This document shows, piece by piece, positions 15,889-28,924 of a DNA stretch of 64,000 nt. Under the pieces are notes generated by a model that saw only the letters and a list, made by a program, of their open reading frames with translations, ran no database searches and had not been told where the DNA came from. The stretch is from Egibacter rhizosphaerae (GTDB taxonomy: Bacteria > Actinomycetota > Nitriliruptoria > Euzebyales > Egibacteraceae), in contig NZ_CP036402.1 of NCBI RefSeq assembly GCF_004322855.1, positions 1,240,001-1,304,000 on the forward strand, written 5' to 3'. Positions within the stretch are counted from its first letter, which is position 1, and each line of letters opens with the position of its first letter. The translations under genes and the position numbers were made by a program.

Positions 15889-17175
15889 TCACGACGACAC
15901 AGCGACCCGGTCGTCCACGCGCCGCTCGACATCGGCCCCGAGCGCGGTCAGGCGTGCCGCGAGGTCCGCGTAACCGCGGTCGACGTGGCGGGCCTCCTGC
16001 ACGACCGTGGTGCCCTCGGCGGCCAGACCGGCGAGGACGAGCGCCGCTCCGGCGCGCAGGTCGGTCGCCGCGACGATCGCCCCCGAGAGGGCCCTCGGCC
16101 CCCGGACGACGGCGTGGTGGGCTTGGAGCTCGATCTCGGCACCCAGGCGCTCGAGTTCGGACACGATCGAGAATCGCCCGTCGAAGACGTTCTCGGTGAC
16201 GATCGCGGTGCCCTGCGCCTGACTCAGCAGCGCGAGGAACTGCGGTTGCAGGTCGGTCGGGAAGCCGGGGTACGGCAGCGTCACGATGTCGAGCGCGCGC
16301 AGGCCGCCCGTGCCCCGGACCCGGAAGCCCCGGTCGGTGGCGAACACGTCGGCGCCCATCTGACTGAGCTTCTCGAGGGGGAGATGCAGGTGGCTGGGAT
16401 CGACGTCGGTGATGTGCACGTCCCCGCCGGTCAACGCGGCGCCGACGGCGAAGGTCCCGGCCTCGATCCGGTCGCCGATGACCCGGTGGTGGGCCGGCGC
16501 CAGTGCATCGACCCCGCGTACCACGATCTCGCTGGTGCCGTCCCCCTGGATGTCACCACCCATCGCGCGCAGGAAGGCGGCGAGATCGCTGATCTCGGGC
16601 TCCCTCGCCGCGTTCGAGATCCGCGTGACGCCGCGCGCGGTCACCGCTGCCTGCAGCAGGTTCTCCGTGGCGCCCACGCTCGCGAACGGCAGCTCGATGT
16701 CCGCCCCGCGCAGTCGCCCGTCGACCCGCGCCTCGATGGCGTCGGCGCCGTAGGAGATCTCGGCGCCGAGCTTCGCGAGCCCCGCGAGGTGCAGGTCGAT
16801 CGAGCGGTTGCCGAGGTTGCAGCCACCCGGCATCGCCAGGCGTGCGCGTCCCTCCCGCGCCAAGAGCGGTCCGAGCACCACGATCGAGGCGCGCAGCCGG
16901 CCGACCAGGTTCGGGTGCGTCACGACCTCGAGGCGGGGCGGCACGTCCAGAACGATCGTGTGCGGCTCCGGGCGGCTGACCTCCGCGCCCAGGGCGACGG
17001 CCACGTCCGCCATGGCCGCGATGTCGTCGATCTCCGGGACGTTCTCGATCACGGAGCGGCCCTCCGCGAGCAGCGCGGCCGCCACGAGCTTGAGCGCGGA
17101 GTTCTTGGCGCCCCCGGTCACCACCTCCCCGTGGAGCGGCCCACTGTCGCGGACGAGAAAGGCGTCAGAAGTCAT
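15889..17175 (-). CDS. murA: UDP-N-acetylglucosamine 1-carboxyvinyltransferase
   Basis: First committed step of peptidoglycan synthesis, transferring enolpyruvate from PEP to UDP-GlcNAc in the cytoplasm. 428 residues, normal length. GGAKNSALK has the catalytic Lys24; the loop MPGGCNLGNRSIDLH carries Cys119, the residue alkylated by fosfomycin, so the enzyme should be fosfomycin-sensitive. Placement after the ATP synthase genes is common in Actinobacteria. Confidence 0.95.
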   Translation of the reverse strand: MTSDAFLVRDSGPLHGEVVTGGAKNSALKLVAAALLAEGRSVIENVPEIDDIAAMADVAVALGAEVSRPEPHTIVLDVPPRLEVVTHPNLVGRLRASIVVLGPLLAREGRARLAMPGGCNLGNRSIDLHLAGLAKLGAEISYGADAIEARVDGRLRGADIELPFASVGATENLLQAAVTARGVTRISNAAREPEISDLAAFLRAMGGDIQGDGTSEIVVRGVDALAPAHHRVIGDRIEAGTFAVGAALTGGDVHITDVDPSHLHLPLEKLSQMGADVFATDRGFRVRGTGGLRALDIVTLPYPGFPTDLQPQFLALLSQAQGTAIVTENVFDGRFSIVSELERLGAEIELQAHHAVVRGPRALSGAIVAATDLRAGAALVLAGLAAEGTTVVQEARHVDRGYADLAARLTALGADVERRVDDRVAVSS

Positions 17176-17295
17176 GAGCGCATGCTATCCATCGCAAGGC
17201 GACCTGCCTGTCGGGCCGCGAGGAGCTATCGGGACATTCGGGACACCCGACGCGAGACGCGGGAGAGTGCGCGACCGCGTGGGTGGTGAGGCCGA

Positions 17296-17703
17296 TCACG
17301 CGGCCGCGCCACCAACCTGGCCGCGGACGCAGCGCAGCCGCGTCTCGGCCCGAGCGATGAGTTGGCGCACGTGCGCGGAGTCAGGTTCCTCGCGGAGCCG
17401 TTGCTGGGCGCGCTCGAGCGCGGCCTCGGCCCGCGGCAGGTCGATCTCGTCCGCCAGCTCGGCGACCTCGGCGAGCACGGTCAGCCGGTCGTCGCGGAGC
17501 TCCAGCACACCCCCGTGCACCGCCACGACGAGGTCGTCCTCGTCGGGGAACCGCAGCCGCAACGGCGAGATGTCGAGGGCGAGCAGAACCGGCTCGTGGC
17601 CCTTCAGCAGACCGATCTCGCCGGCCACCGACCGGGCGTAGACCTCGCTGGCGTGCCCCTGGAAGAGGCGCCGCTCCGCGCTGACGACGTCGACGTCGAA
17701 CAC
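17296..17703 (-). CDS. atpC: ATP synthase F1 epsilon subunit
   Basis: 135 residues. N-terminal beta-sandwich (FDVDVVSAERRLFQGHAS, GEIGLLKGHEPVL, VAVHGGVLEL) followed by the C-terminal helical hairpin (EIDLPRAEAALERAQQRL). Couples rotation and can inhibit ATP hydrolysis. Begins two bases after the atpD stop; last gene of the operon. Confidence 0.95.
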   Translation of the reverse strand: MFDVDVVSAERRLFQGHASEVYARSVAGEIGLLKGHEPVLLALDISPLRLRFPDEDDLVVAVHGGVLELRDDRLTVLAEVAELADEIDLPRAEAALERAQQRLREEPDSAHVRQLIARAETRLRCVRGQVGGAAA

Positions 17704-17705
17704 GC

Positions 17706-20064
<2,359 letters not shown>

Positions 20065-20136
20065 ATCGCGCCTCGTCCCTCGCTCGTCGTGGTGCTGGCG
20101 GCCGCCCGGGCCGCGCAGCCAGGCCCGTACCGGCGG

Positions 20137-21792
<1,656 letters not shown>

Positions 21793-21892
21793 GTGGGCTC
21801 CCTCTCCAACGGGTGCGCCCCGGTCAGGGGTGGGCTTGCTGACCCGATGTGGTTCTGTGGGACGGATATCACGGTCTGCGGGTGCGGGCAGC

Positions 21893-22429
21893 TCAGCCGG
21901 TCACACGGGTACGGACATCGGCGAGGCGCTTGGCCACGGTGCCATCGATCACGGTGTCGCCGACGCGCGCGACGAGTCCGCCCACGACCTCGGGATCGAC
22001 GATGACCTTCAGATCGACAGTCTTCCCCGTTGCACGCTCCAGCGCGTTGGTGAGCCGCTCGCGCTGGTCGGCCGATAGCTCGGTCGCGGTGCGCACCTCG
22101 GCGAGCTCGCGGTTGCTCTCCTCGGCCGCGAGCCGCGCGGCTTCCTCGCTGACGGCGGCCAGCTCGCGCGCGTGACCCGATTGGACCACCAACAGCACGC
22201 ATCCGACCGTCACGGGGTGCGCGCGGCCTTCGAGCAGGCGTTCGACGCTCGCCAGACGCTCGCCGACGCCCACGCCGGGGTTCATGAGCGCGTCAGCGAG
22301 TTCCGGGGACTGCTGGACGGTGCGAGCGAACCGGAACAGTTCGTCCGCGACGCGCTCGAGCTCGCCCTCGGCCTGCGCGGCGGCAACCAGGGCCCGGGCG
22401 TAGCCCGACACGGTGTCACGTGCGGCCAT
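21893..22429 (-). CDS. atpH: ATP synthase F1 delta subunit
   Basis: 178 residues linking F1 to the peripheral stalk. [18 protein letters not shown] at the N-terminus and the C-terminal [19 protein letters not shown] are family signatures. A 100-bp gap separates it from atpA. Encoded as a separate protein, not fused to b as in mycobacteria. Confidence 0.94.
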   Translation of the reverse strand: MAARDTVSGYARALVAAAQAEGELERVADELFRFARTVQQSPELADALMNPGVGVGERLASVERLLEGRAHPVTVGCVLLVVQSGHARELAAVSEEAARLAAEESNRELAEVRTATELSADQRERLTNALERATGKTVDLKVIVDPEVVGGLVARVGDTVIDGTVAKRLADVRTRVTG

Positions 22430-22489
22430 CGGTATTGTCTCCCTCGGTGGTGCGGGACCGGTCGACCGGCAACCGGCAGTGCACAGTAG

Positions 22490-23026
22490 CTAGTTGGACC
22501 CCACGAGCTCGTCGATGTAGCGGTCCACGAGCTCGGTGTGGCGGTCGGCGTCGATCTCCTTCTCCACGATCCTGCCCGCCAGGTCGACGGCCAGCGTGGC
22601 GACCTGCCCGCGCAGTTCACTCACAAGGCGGCTGCGCTCGGCCTCGATGTCCTCGCGGGCACGCTCGACGATCTGACGCGCCTCCTCCTCGCCGCGGCTC
22701 GCGGCCTCACGGCGGACCTCTTCAGCCTGCTCGCGGGCTTCCTGCAGAATGCGGTCGGCCTCCTGGCGCGCCTCGTCGATGCGTGCCTGGTACTCGCGCC
22801 GGGCCTCCTCGGCCTCGTGCTTGGCCCGCTCGGCGTCCTCGAGGCTCGACTGCACGGCCTGCTGCCGCGTCTCGAGCCCCTGGTTGAGGCGCGGGAAGAC
22901 GAACCACGACATGAACGCCATCAGGATGGCGAAGGCGACGACGCCCCAGATCAGCTCTGCGGTGTCCGGGAGCAGGACGAGGCCCTCGTCCTGGGCCAGC
23001 ACGGGCATTGCGTGGATCGCGAACAT
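22490..23026 (-). CDS. atpF: ATP synthase Fo b subunit
   Basis: 178 residues: an N-terminal membrane helix (LIWGVVAFAILMAFMSWFV, about 25-43), then a long charged coiled coil rich in Ala/Glu/Arg that forms the peripheral stalk. AGGAG lies seven bases before the ATG. Only one b-type gene is present in the operon. Confidence 0.95.
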   Translation of the reverse strand: MFAIHAMPVLAQDEGLVLLPDTAELIWGVVAFAILMAFMSWFVFPRLNQGLETRQQAVQSSLEDAERAKHEAEEARREYQARIDEARQEADRILQEAREQAEEVRREAASRGEEEARQIVERAREDIEAERSRLVSELRGQVATLAVDLAGRIVEKEIDADRHTELVDRYIDELVGSN

Positions 23027-23062
23027 CAGCGGCTCCTCTCGGGCAACGTGGGTCGTCGGTCG

Positions 23063-23278
<216 letters not shown>

Positions 23279-23327
23279 TCAGTGCGTCGCATCATTCACG
23301 GTCGGACTGGGGGCACGTGACCCGGGG

Positions 23328-24152
23328 TCAGTGCGCTTCCAAGGAACTGTCGATGTACACCGCTGTCAGCAGGGTGAAAATGTAGGCCTGCAGGCTGATG
23401 ATCAAGAGCTCGAAGGCGAACACCACCGGGGAGGCGGCGAGCGCGAACACGCCGATGCCGATCCCGAAGCCCTGCGCCGGGTGCAGGAAGACGTGGATGG
23501 CCACCAGGGTCAGCACGACCAGGATGTGGCCGGCCACCATGTTCGCAAAGAGTCGGATCGCCAGGGTGAACGGGCGCAGGACGATGACCGTCAGCAGCTC
23601 GATCGGCGTGATGAGCACGTACGCGACCTTCGGTACGCCCTCGGGGAAGGCGTTCTGCTTGAGATAACCCAGCACGCCGTGCTCGCGGAACCCCACCACC
23701 AGGTAGATGACCCAGGCCAGCAACGCGAAGAAGAAGGGCCAGGCCATCCGGGAGGTGGGCGGCATCATGATGAACGGCGTGATCTTCGCCAGGTTCAGCA
23801 GGAAGATCGTGACGAGCATCGTGGTCAGCAAGGGCACGAACTTGAGCCCCCGCTGGCCGATGATCTCCAGCGCGATCCCGTTGCGGACGAAGTCCACGAT
23901 CGCTTCGCAGGCGGCCTGAAGCTTGCCGGGAACGATCTCGGGCTTGCGGAACGCCAGTCCGAACAGCACCGCGACCACGAGCGTCATGAACCACGCGATC
24001 AGGATCGTGCGGTTGATCGACAGGTCGAGGCCCGCGATCGAGAGCTCGATGACCGGCGGGAAGTCGAAGAGCGCGTTGATGTCGTCGAGCGCGCCCTCGA
24101 ACTCCCCGCCCCACTCGGCAGCCGCCAGGACCGGCAGGGACGTGAACGTCAC
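23328..24152 (-). CDS. atpB: ATP synthase Fo a subunit
   Basis: 274 residues from the GTG at 24152, which overlaps the stop of the upstream atpI-like gene (GTGA) and has AAGGAG eight bases upstream. Membrane protein with the key arginine in RPFTLAIRLFANMVAGH and the C-terminal segment FELLIISLQAYIFTLLTAVYI that lines the proton path. Order a-c-b follows the normal operon. Confidence 0.95.
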   Translation of the reverse strand: MTFTSLPVLAAAEWGGEFEGALDDINALFDFPPVIELSIAGLDLSINRTILIAWFMTLVVAVLFGLAFRKPEIVPGKLQAACEAIVDFVRNGIALEIIGQRGLKFVPLLTTMLVTIFLLNLAKITPFIMMPPTSRMAWPFFFALLAWVIYLVVGFREHGVLGYLKQNAFPEGVPKVAYVLITPIELLTVIVLRPFTLAIRLFANMVAGHILVVLTLVAIHVFLHPAQGFGIGIGVFALAASPVVFAFELLIISLQAYIFTLLTAVYIDSSLEAH

Positions 24153-24679
24153 CTGGTCTGCTCCTTCTCGCTTGCGTGGCTCGGGCTCGAGGCCGCTTCG
24201 TGCGAGGCCTCGTCGGGGTTCGGATTCCGCGCAGGGGTCGTGCCGGGCTCGCTCGACGCCTTGACCCCGAACAGCTTCGGGTTCGTCGAGAGCACCCGCA
24301 ACTCGATGGCGAGGAGCACCGCGAACGCGACCAGTGTGGAGATCGCCAGCGCAGGCCGATCGATCCCCTCCACCCCTGAGAGGGCGGCCAGCGCCAGAGC
24401 ATAGACGATGAGCCGCGCAACAGCACCTCCGCCGAGGACCGCGGCGGCTCGGTGGGGCGCGCGGACGGCCACCCAGACCAGCCCGAGCGCCGCGAGGCCG
24501 AAGGTCGCAGCGACCATGCCGGCCCCGATCGCGCCGGCGACGAGCCCCGCCGAGCCGCGCAGGAGGCCCGCACCCAGGGCCACCAGCGCCACGACGACCA
24601 CCCCGGCGACCAAGGTGATCAACGCGAGGCGGACCTCGGGGGTCACGCCCACGCTCCGTTGCGCGGTGCTGCCGGCCAC
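24149..24679 (-). CDS. atpI: AtpI-like ATP synthase accessory membrane protein
   Basis: 176 residues from the GTG at 24679 (GGAG four bases upstream; other GTGs nearby are possible). Four hydrophobic helices lie at about 17-40, 45-65, 80-100 and 110-130, followed by a hydrophilic tail rich in Pro, Ser and Glu. Position directly before atpB, with a four-base overlap, and topology match AtpI, which helps assemble the c ring. Sequence similarity to the family is weak by eye; the name rests largely on context. Confidence 0.72.
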   Translation of the reverse strand: MAGSTAQRSVGVTPEVRLALITLVAGVVVVALVALGAGLLRGSAGLVAGAIGAGMVAATFGLAALGLVWVAVRAPHRAAAVLGGGAVARLIVYALALAALSGVEGIDRPALAISTLVAFAVLLAIELRVLSTNPKLFGVKASSEPGTTPARNPNPDEASHEAASSPSHASEKEQTR

Positions 24680-24817
24680 GTCGCTCCTGTTCGTCGATCG
24701 TCCACCCGTCGGGGACGCAGCGAGCGAGCACGCGCTCGCTGGGGCGTCCCACGGGTGCGTTCCCACGCTGATGTCGGCTCGGCAGTGCCCGGGGGCGTGG
24801 ACCCCGGAACCGCCGAT

Positions 24818-24831
24818 GTGAATTGTTTCAC
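24818..24831. promoter_or_regulatory. AT-rich palindrome upstream of the ATP synthase genes
   Basis: GTGAA-TTGT-TTCAC is a perfect inverted repeat with a four-base centre, and the only clearly A/T-rich spot in the spacer between the AtpZ-like gene and atpI. It is about 140 bases before the atpI start. It may be an operator or part of a promoter; no clear -35/-10 pair accompanies it. Confidence 0.4.
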
Positions 24832-24874
24832 GATCTCGTGTCGCACGCCAACCGGGCCGCCCGCGCCGCCCTGC

Positions 24875-25309
24875 TCACGCTCGCCGACCCCAGCACACGC
24901 GGGTCAGGGCCCGTCGCAGGGGAGAGCGCCCCGCCGCAGCGTCCGCTCCTGGCGGGATCGTCGGCGCCCCCGTTCGTCCTTCACCGCCGTCGCGACCGGT
25001 ACCCGCGGCCGCGGGCGTGTGCGTGCTGCGCCACCACATCAGCCACAGCCCCGTGCCGTTTCCGACCAGGGCACCGATCACGAAGAGCCACGGGCCCGTG
25101 CCGAGCCACGAGTCCAGCAGCCAGCCGACCCCGCCCCAGATGAGCAGGCCGGACAGCAGCTCGCCGGACATCACGGAGCCCTGGTCGACACCGCGCCAGT
25201 CGGCCCCCCGGCTGGTGTCGTCGCGGGCGTGCCCGTCCCCGCCGGCGTCACCGGCGGGGACGACCGTCCCGGCGGACCCGGCAGAGCCGGCTTCGGTGGA
25301 ATGGGACAT
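24875..25309 (-). CDS. AtpZ/AtpR-like small membrane protein of the ATP synthase locus
   Basis: 144 residues if the ATG at 25309 is used; no good ribosome site is visible, so a later start is possible. The hydrophilic, Gly/Ala/Asp-rich first 45 residues are followed by two closely spaced helices: LLSGLLIWGGVGWLLDSWLG and GPWLFVIGALVGNGTGLWLM, the double-helix hairpin of the AtpZ family (putative F1Fo assembly/Mg2+ accessory protein). The tail is Pro/Gly/Arg-rich. Upstream of atpI on the same strand. Assignment rests on the hairpin and context. Confidence 0.65.
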   Translation of the reverse strand: MSHSTEAGSAGSAGTVVPAGDAGGDGHARDDTSRGADWRGVDQGSVMSGELLSGLLIWGGVGWLLDSWLGTGPWLFVIGALVGNGTGLWLMWWRSTHTPAAAGTGRDGGEGRTGAPTIPPGADAAAGRSPLRRALTRVCWGRRA

Positions 25310-25400
25310 CGGTCGAAAGGCTACGGGCCGCGCCGTACCGGCGCCATTCCCGCAACGGGGTGCGTCCGCCGTGAGCACACTGCCCGATGCTCACGCCCGC

Positions 25401-25503
25401 AGCGTCACCCCGTTGCCCGGACCCGGAGCGTCGCCCCGTTGCTCGCGCCCGGAGCGTCGCTCCGTTGCTCGTGCCCGGGCGTCACCCCGTTGCCCGGGCC
25501 GGG
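25401..25503. repeat. Four 26-bp direct repeats between glyA and the ATP synthase locus
   Basis: Units start at 25401, 25427, 25453 and 25479, each containing GCGTCxCCCCGTTGC followed by a variable CCGGxCCCGG-like segment. An inverted copy of the core (GCAACGGGGTG) is at 25352-25362. The array fills the spacer downstream of glyA and upstream of the AtpZ-like gene, which are both on the minus strand, so it is in the path of any glyA-atp read-through transcript. Confidence 0.8.
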
Positions 25504-25507
25504 CGCC

Positions 25508-26779
25508 TCAGACGTAGACCGGGAACCGGCCCGTGAGCTTGGTGACCTCCTCGCGGACCGCACCGACCTCGCCCTCGTCTTGCAGGACCCGCGCGATCAG
25601 CGTGGCGATCTCCCGCATCTCGGCGGTCTGCATCCCCTGGGTGGTGACGCTCGGCACACCGACCCGGACGCCGCTGGCGACCATCGGGGGCTTGGGATCG
25701 AACGGGATCGCGTTCTTGTTGAGGGTGATACCGGCCTGGTCGAGCCGCTGCTCGGCGACCTTCCCGGTGATCTCCACCCCGTTGTCGTCCTCGCCGACCG
25801 CGCTCACGTCGGCGAGGAGGTAGTGGATGTCGGTGCCGCCGGCGACGATCCGCACGCCGTGGCCCTCGAGGGCCTCGGCCAGCGCGCGGGCGTTCGTCAC
25901 GACCTGGTGCGCGTAGTCCCGGAACTCCGGCTGGGCGGCCTGCTTGAAGGCGACCGCCTTCGCGGCGATCGAGTGCATCTGGGGCCCTCCCTGCAGGAAC
26001 GGGAAGACCGCCTTGTCCACCGCCTTGGCGTACTCCTGCCCGCAGAGGATCGCGCCGCCGCGGGGCCCGCGCATCGTCTTGTGGGTCGTGAACGTGACCA
26101 TGTCGGCGTACGGCACCGGGTCCGGGTGCGCCCCGCCGGCGACCAGCCCGCAGAAGTGCGCAGCGTCGACGTGGAGCTTCGCGCCGACCTCGTCGGCGAT
26201 CTCACGGAACGCCGCGAAGTCGATCGCCCGGGGGTAGGCGGTGTAGCCGGTGAGGATCACCTTGGGTCGGTGCTCGCGGGCGAGCCGGCGGACCTCGTCG
26301 TAGTCGATCTGCTCGGAGGCGGGATCGACGCCGTACGCCGCGATCTCGTACCACTTGCCGCTGAAGTTGACCTTCGCGCCGTGGGTCAGGTGGCCACCGT
26401 GGTCGAGCGACATCGCCATGAGGGTGTCGCCGTGCTCCAGGCCGAGCGCCGTGAACGCGGCCATGTTCGCCTGCGCCCCCGAGTGCGGCTGCACGTTGGC
26501 GTGCTCGGCCCCGAAGAGCGCGGTCAGCCGGTCCCGGGCGAGCTCCTCGGCCACGTCGACGTGTTCGCAGCCGCCGTAGTAGCGGCGCCCCGGATACCCC
26601 TCGGCGTACTTGTTCGTGAGCACGCTGCCCTGCGCCGCGAGCACCTCCGGCGTGGTGAAGTTCTCGCTCGCGATCAGCTGCAGGTACGTCCGCTGCCGGT
26701 GCAGTTCGTCACCGATCGCGGCCGCGAGCTCGGGGTCGGTCCGCTCGAGCGCGTCGTAGTCGGGTCCCCAGGTGGTCAT
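25508..26779 (-). CDS. glyA: Serine hydroxymethyltransferase
   Basis: PLP enzyme making glycine and 5,10-methylene-THF from serine and THF. 423 residues, normal length. [17 protein letters not shown], the PLP lysine in [12 protein letters not shown] and [15 protein letters not shown] are visible; the last has Phe-Cys where most have Ile-Ala. Ends YV after TGRFPVY. Overlaps the rpiB stop by four bases, so glyA is translationally coupled to rpiB. Confidence 0.95.
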   Translation of the reverse strand: MTTWGPDYDALERTDPELAAAIGDELHRQRTYLQLIASENFTTPEVLAAQGSVLTNKYAEGYPGRRYYGGCEHVDVAEELARDRLTALFGAEHANVQPHSGAQANMAAFTALGLEHGDTLMAMSLDHGGHLTHGAKVNFSGKWYEIAAYGVDPASEQIDYDEVRRLAREHRPKVILTGYTAYPRAIDFAAFREIADEVGAKLHVDAAHFCGLVAGGAHPDPVPYADMVTFTTHKTMRGPRGGAILCGQEYAKAVDKAVFPFLQGGPQMHSIAAKAVAFKQAAQPEFRDYAHQVVTNARALAEALEGHGVRIVAGGTDIHYLLADVSAVGEDDNGVEITGKVAEQRLDQAGITLNKNAIPFDPKPPMVASGVRVGVPSVTTQGMQTAEMREIATLIARVLQDEGEVGAVREEVTKLTGRFPVYV

Positions 26780-27231
26780 CTCGTCTCCTCGGCTTCGATG
26801 TCGTGGATCTGCTCGACGCGTCGCGTGTGACGTCCACCCTCGAACGGGGTGGTGAGCCAGCGCTCGACGATCTCCTCGGCGAGCCCCGTGCCGACCACAC
26901 GCGCGCCGACGGCGAGCACGTTCGCGTCATTGTGCGCCCGCGCCAAGCGGGCGGTGTACAGGTCGTTGCAGAGCGCGGCCCGGACGCCGCGAACCTTGTT
27001 CGCGGCCAACTGCTCTCCTTGGCCGCTGCCTCCGATCACGATGCCACGATCCGCCTCGCCGGCCACAACCGAACGGGCAACACCCGCCATGACCGGTGGG
27101 TAATCGACGGACTCGGAGCCGTGGGTACCGTGATCGATCGGCTCGTAGCCGGCCTCGCGCAGCCAGGCCACGAGGTGATCCTTCAGCTCCACGCCCGCGT
27201 GGTCGCTGCCGATCGCAATCCGTGCGGTCAT
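26776..27231 (-). CDS. rpiB: Ribose-5-phosphate isomerase B
   Basis: 151 residues. [26 protein letters not shown] and [16 protein letters not shown] follow the actinobacterial RpiB type, which uses a glutamate rather than a cysteine as base. Interconverts ribose-5-P and ribulose-5-P. Its ATG overlaps the upstream Sua5-like gene (27228-27231), and its stop overlaps glyA. Confidence 0.93.
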   Translation of the reverse strand: MTARIAIGSDHAGVELKDHLVAWLREAGYEPIDHGTHGSESVDYPPVMAGVARSVVAGEADRGIVIGGSGQGEQLAANKVRGVRAALCNDLYTARLARAHNDANVLAVGARVVGTGLAEEIVERWLTTPFEGGRHTRRVEQIHDIEAEETR

Positions 27232-28052
27232 CGCTCATCTTCCTCGGCGTTCGACGCCTCGTCTGCCACCGGGTCCTCGGAGGCACTCGGCGTGCGCTCG
27301 GTGGCGCCATCGGGCGCCGCTGGGTCCGCCGTGCGCTCGGTGGCGCCATCGCGCGCCGGTGGGTCGTCGGGCGCCGGTAGGTCCGCGGCGCCCTGCTCGC
27401 CGGTGGCTGGCGCCCTGGCGGGCGCCACGAGTCGGTCGGCGCCCACAACGTCGCGCACGGCATCGGTGTCGAGCTCACCCTCGCGCAGGACCGCGACCCG
27501 GTCACCGCGCGCATCGACGATCGTGGACAGCGGACCCTCGCGCGGACCGCCGTCAGCATAGACGGCGGCGCTGTCACCGAGCTCCTCGCGGGCTTCCTCC
27601 ACGGTGCTCGGCCGGGCACGACCCCTGCGGTGCGCGCCGGTGAGCGCCAGTGGCCCGAGCTCAGCGATGAGCTCGTCGAGCAGGGGCTCAGACGGCATGC
27701 GGACCTGGATCGTGCCGCGGGCGTTGCCGAGGTCGACGCCCAGCCCCGGGACCGCCCGCAGGACCAGGGTCAGCGGGCCCGGCCAGAACGCGTCCATCAG
27801 CGCCCGGGCCGCGTCACCCACGTCCTGTGCGACCGCCGTGATCTGGTAGGGCGTCCGGATGGCGACCGGCACGGGACGGTTGCGGCCGGCCCCGCGGGCC
27901 CGCAGCAGACGACGCGTCGCGGTCGGGGTAAACCCGTCCGCGATGACCGCGTACGTGTGCTCCGCGGGCGCCACGACGAGCAGGCCGGCCCGCAGCTCGG
28001 CGGTCAGCCGTTCGGTGGTCGCGGGATCGTCCGCCGGCAGCACATCGCTCAC
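27228..28052 (-). CDS. Sua5/YciO/YrdC-family protein with altered active-site motifs
   Basis: 274 residues. The family makes threonylcarbamoyl-AMP for the t6A37 modification of tRNA. The fold is recognisable (DAFWPGPLTLVLRA, IQVRMPSEPLLDEL, YADGGPREGPLSTIVD), but several signature residues differ: PTETVYGL is PAEHTYAVI, KGR...KP is ARGAGRNRPV, and TSANLSG is TGAHRRG. The C-terminal 65 residues are low complexity with repeated DGATERT units. It sits where sua5 is normally found, overlapping prmC and rpiB by four bases each. It may be a diverged or inactive copy, or have another nucleotide-binding role. Confidence 0.8.
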   Translation of the reverse strand: MSDVLPADDPATTERLTAELRAGLLVVAPAEHTYAVIADGFTPTATRRLLRARGAGRNRPVPVAIRTPYQITAVAQDVGDAARALMDAFWPGPLTLVLRAVPGLGVDLGNARGTIQVRMPSEPLLDELIAELGPLALTGAHRRGRARPSTVEEAREELGDSAAVYADGGPREGPLSTIVDARGDRVAVLREGELDTDAVRDVVGADRLVAPARAPATGEQGAADLPAPDDPPARDGATERTADPAAPDGATERTPSASEDPVADEASNAEEDER

Positions 28053-28924
28053 GCGCCCGATGCTACGCGTGCCGGTCCCGACCGCCGAGCCAGCACCACG
28101 CGGTCACGCCCGGCGAGGTCGCGGACCACGTCCGCCTCGACCAACCCGATTCGCTCCGCCCGCGCCGCGGTCTGCGCGGCGCGGTGCTCCGCGACCTCCA
28201 GCAGCACCCAACCACCGGGCGTGAGCCACTCCCCCGCGAGGGCGAGGAGGCGGTCGCTCACCTCGTGGCCGGTCGGACCCGCCACGAGCGCGGAGCGCGG
28301 GTCCCAGCCGGCGACCTCGGGCGGGAGCTGCCCGGTCTCGCCCTCCGCGACGTAGGGAGGGTTCGCCACGAGGACGTCGACCGAGCCACAGAGCCGGAGC
28401 GGCAACGGATCGAGCAGGTCGCCGCGCGCCACCGACACGGCCGCACCGCAGCGACGGGCGTTGTGGCGGGCCAGATCCACCGCGGCGGCCTCCCGGTCGG
28501 TCGCGTGCACCTCGCCGGGCCGGGCCTCGGTGGCGACCGCGATCGCCACAGCGCCGGTGCCCGTGCAGGGCTCGACGACCACGCCGCCCTCGGGTGTGCG
28601 CGCGATGGCCTCACCGGCGAGGATCTCGGTCTCGGGCCGGGGGACGAAGACGCCGGGGCCGACCATGAGGTCGACGTGGCGAAATCCGGTCGTGCCCAGC
28701 ACCAGCTGCAGCGGCTCGCGGGCGGCGCGGCGATCGACGAGCTCGCCCAGGCGTTCGGTGGCGGGCGCGGGCAGCGCCGCATCGGCGCGCGTGGCGAGCT
28801 CGGACCCCCGCCAGTCCAGGACGGCGCAGAGCAGCGCATCCGCGTCGACGGTGGGGCTCGGCACCCCGGCCGCGGCGAGCGTCGCCGCCGTACGCGCACG
28901 CACGTCGCGCACGGTCGGGCTCAT
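28049..28924 (-). CDS. prmC: Peptide chain release factor N5-glutamine methyltransferase
   Basis: SAM-dependent methylation of the GGQ glutamine of release factors, the first of which is encoded just upstream. 291 residues from the ATG at 28924, which overlaps the prfA stop (ATGA). SAM-binding [16 protein letters not shown] near 115 and the NPPY catalytic motif in [13 protein letters not shown] near 185 are present. The N-terminal five-helix domain covers about 1-80. Confidence 0.94.
   Translation of the reverse strand: MSPTVRDVRARTAATLAAAGVPSPTVDADALLCAVLDWRGSELATRADAALPAPATERLGELVDRRAAREPLQLVLGTTGFRHVDLMVGPGVFVPRPETEILAGEAIARTPEGGVVVEPCTGTGAVAIAVATEARPGEVHATDREAAAVDLARHNARRCGAAVSVARGDLLDPLPLRLCGSVDVLVANPPYVAEGETGQLPPEVAGWDPRSALVAGPTGHEVSDRLLALAGEWLTPGGWVLLEVAEHRAAQTAARAERIGLVEADVVRDLAGRDRVVLARRSGPARVASGA

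Noticed and set aside
25401-25503. Short CRISPR-like array
   Set aside because: Repeats are contiguous with no unique spacers and differ from unit to unit; no cas genes nearby.
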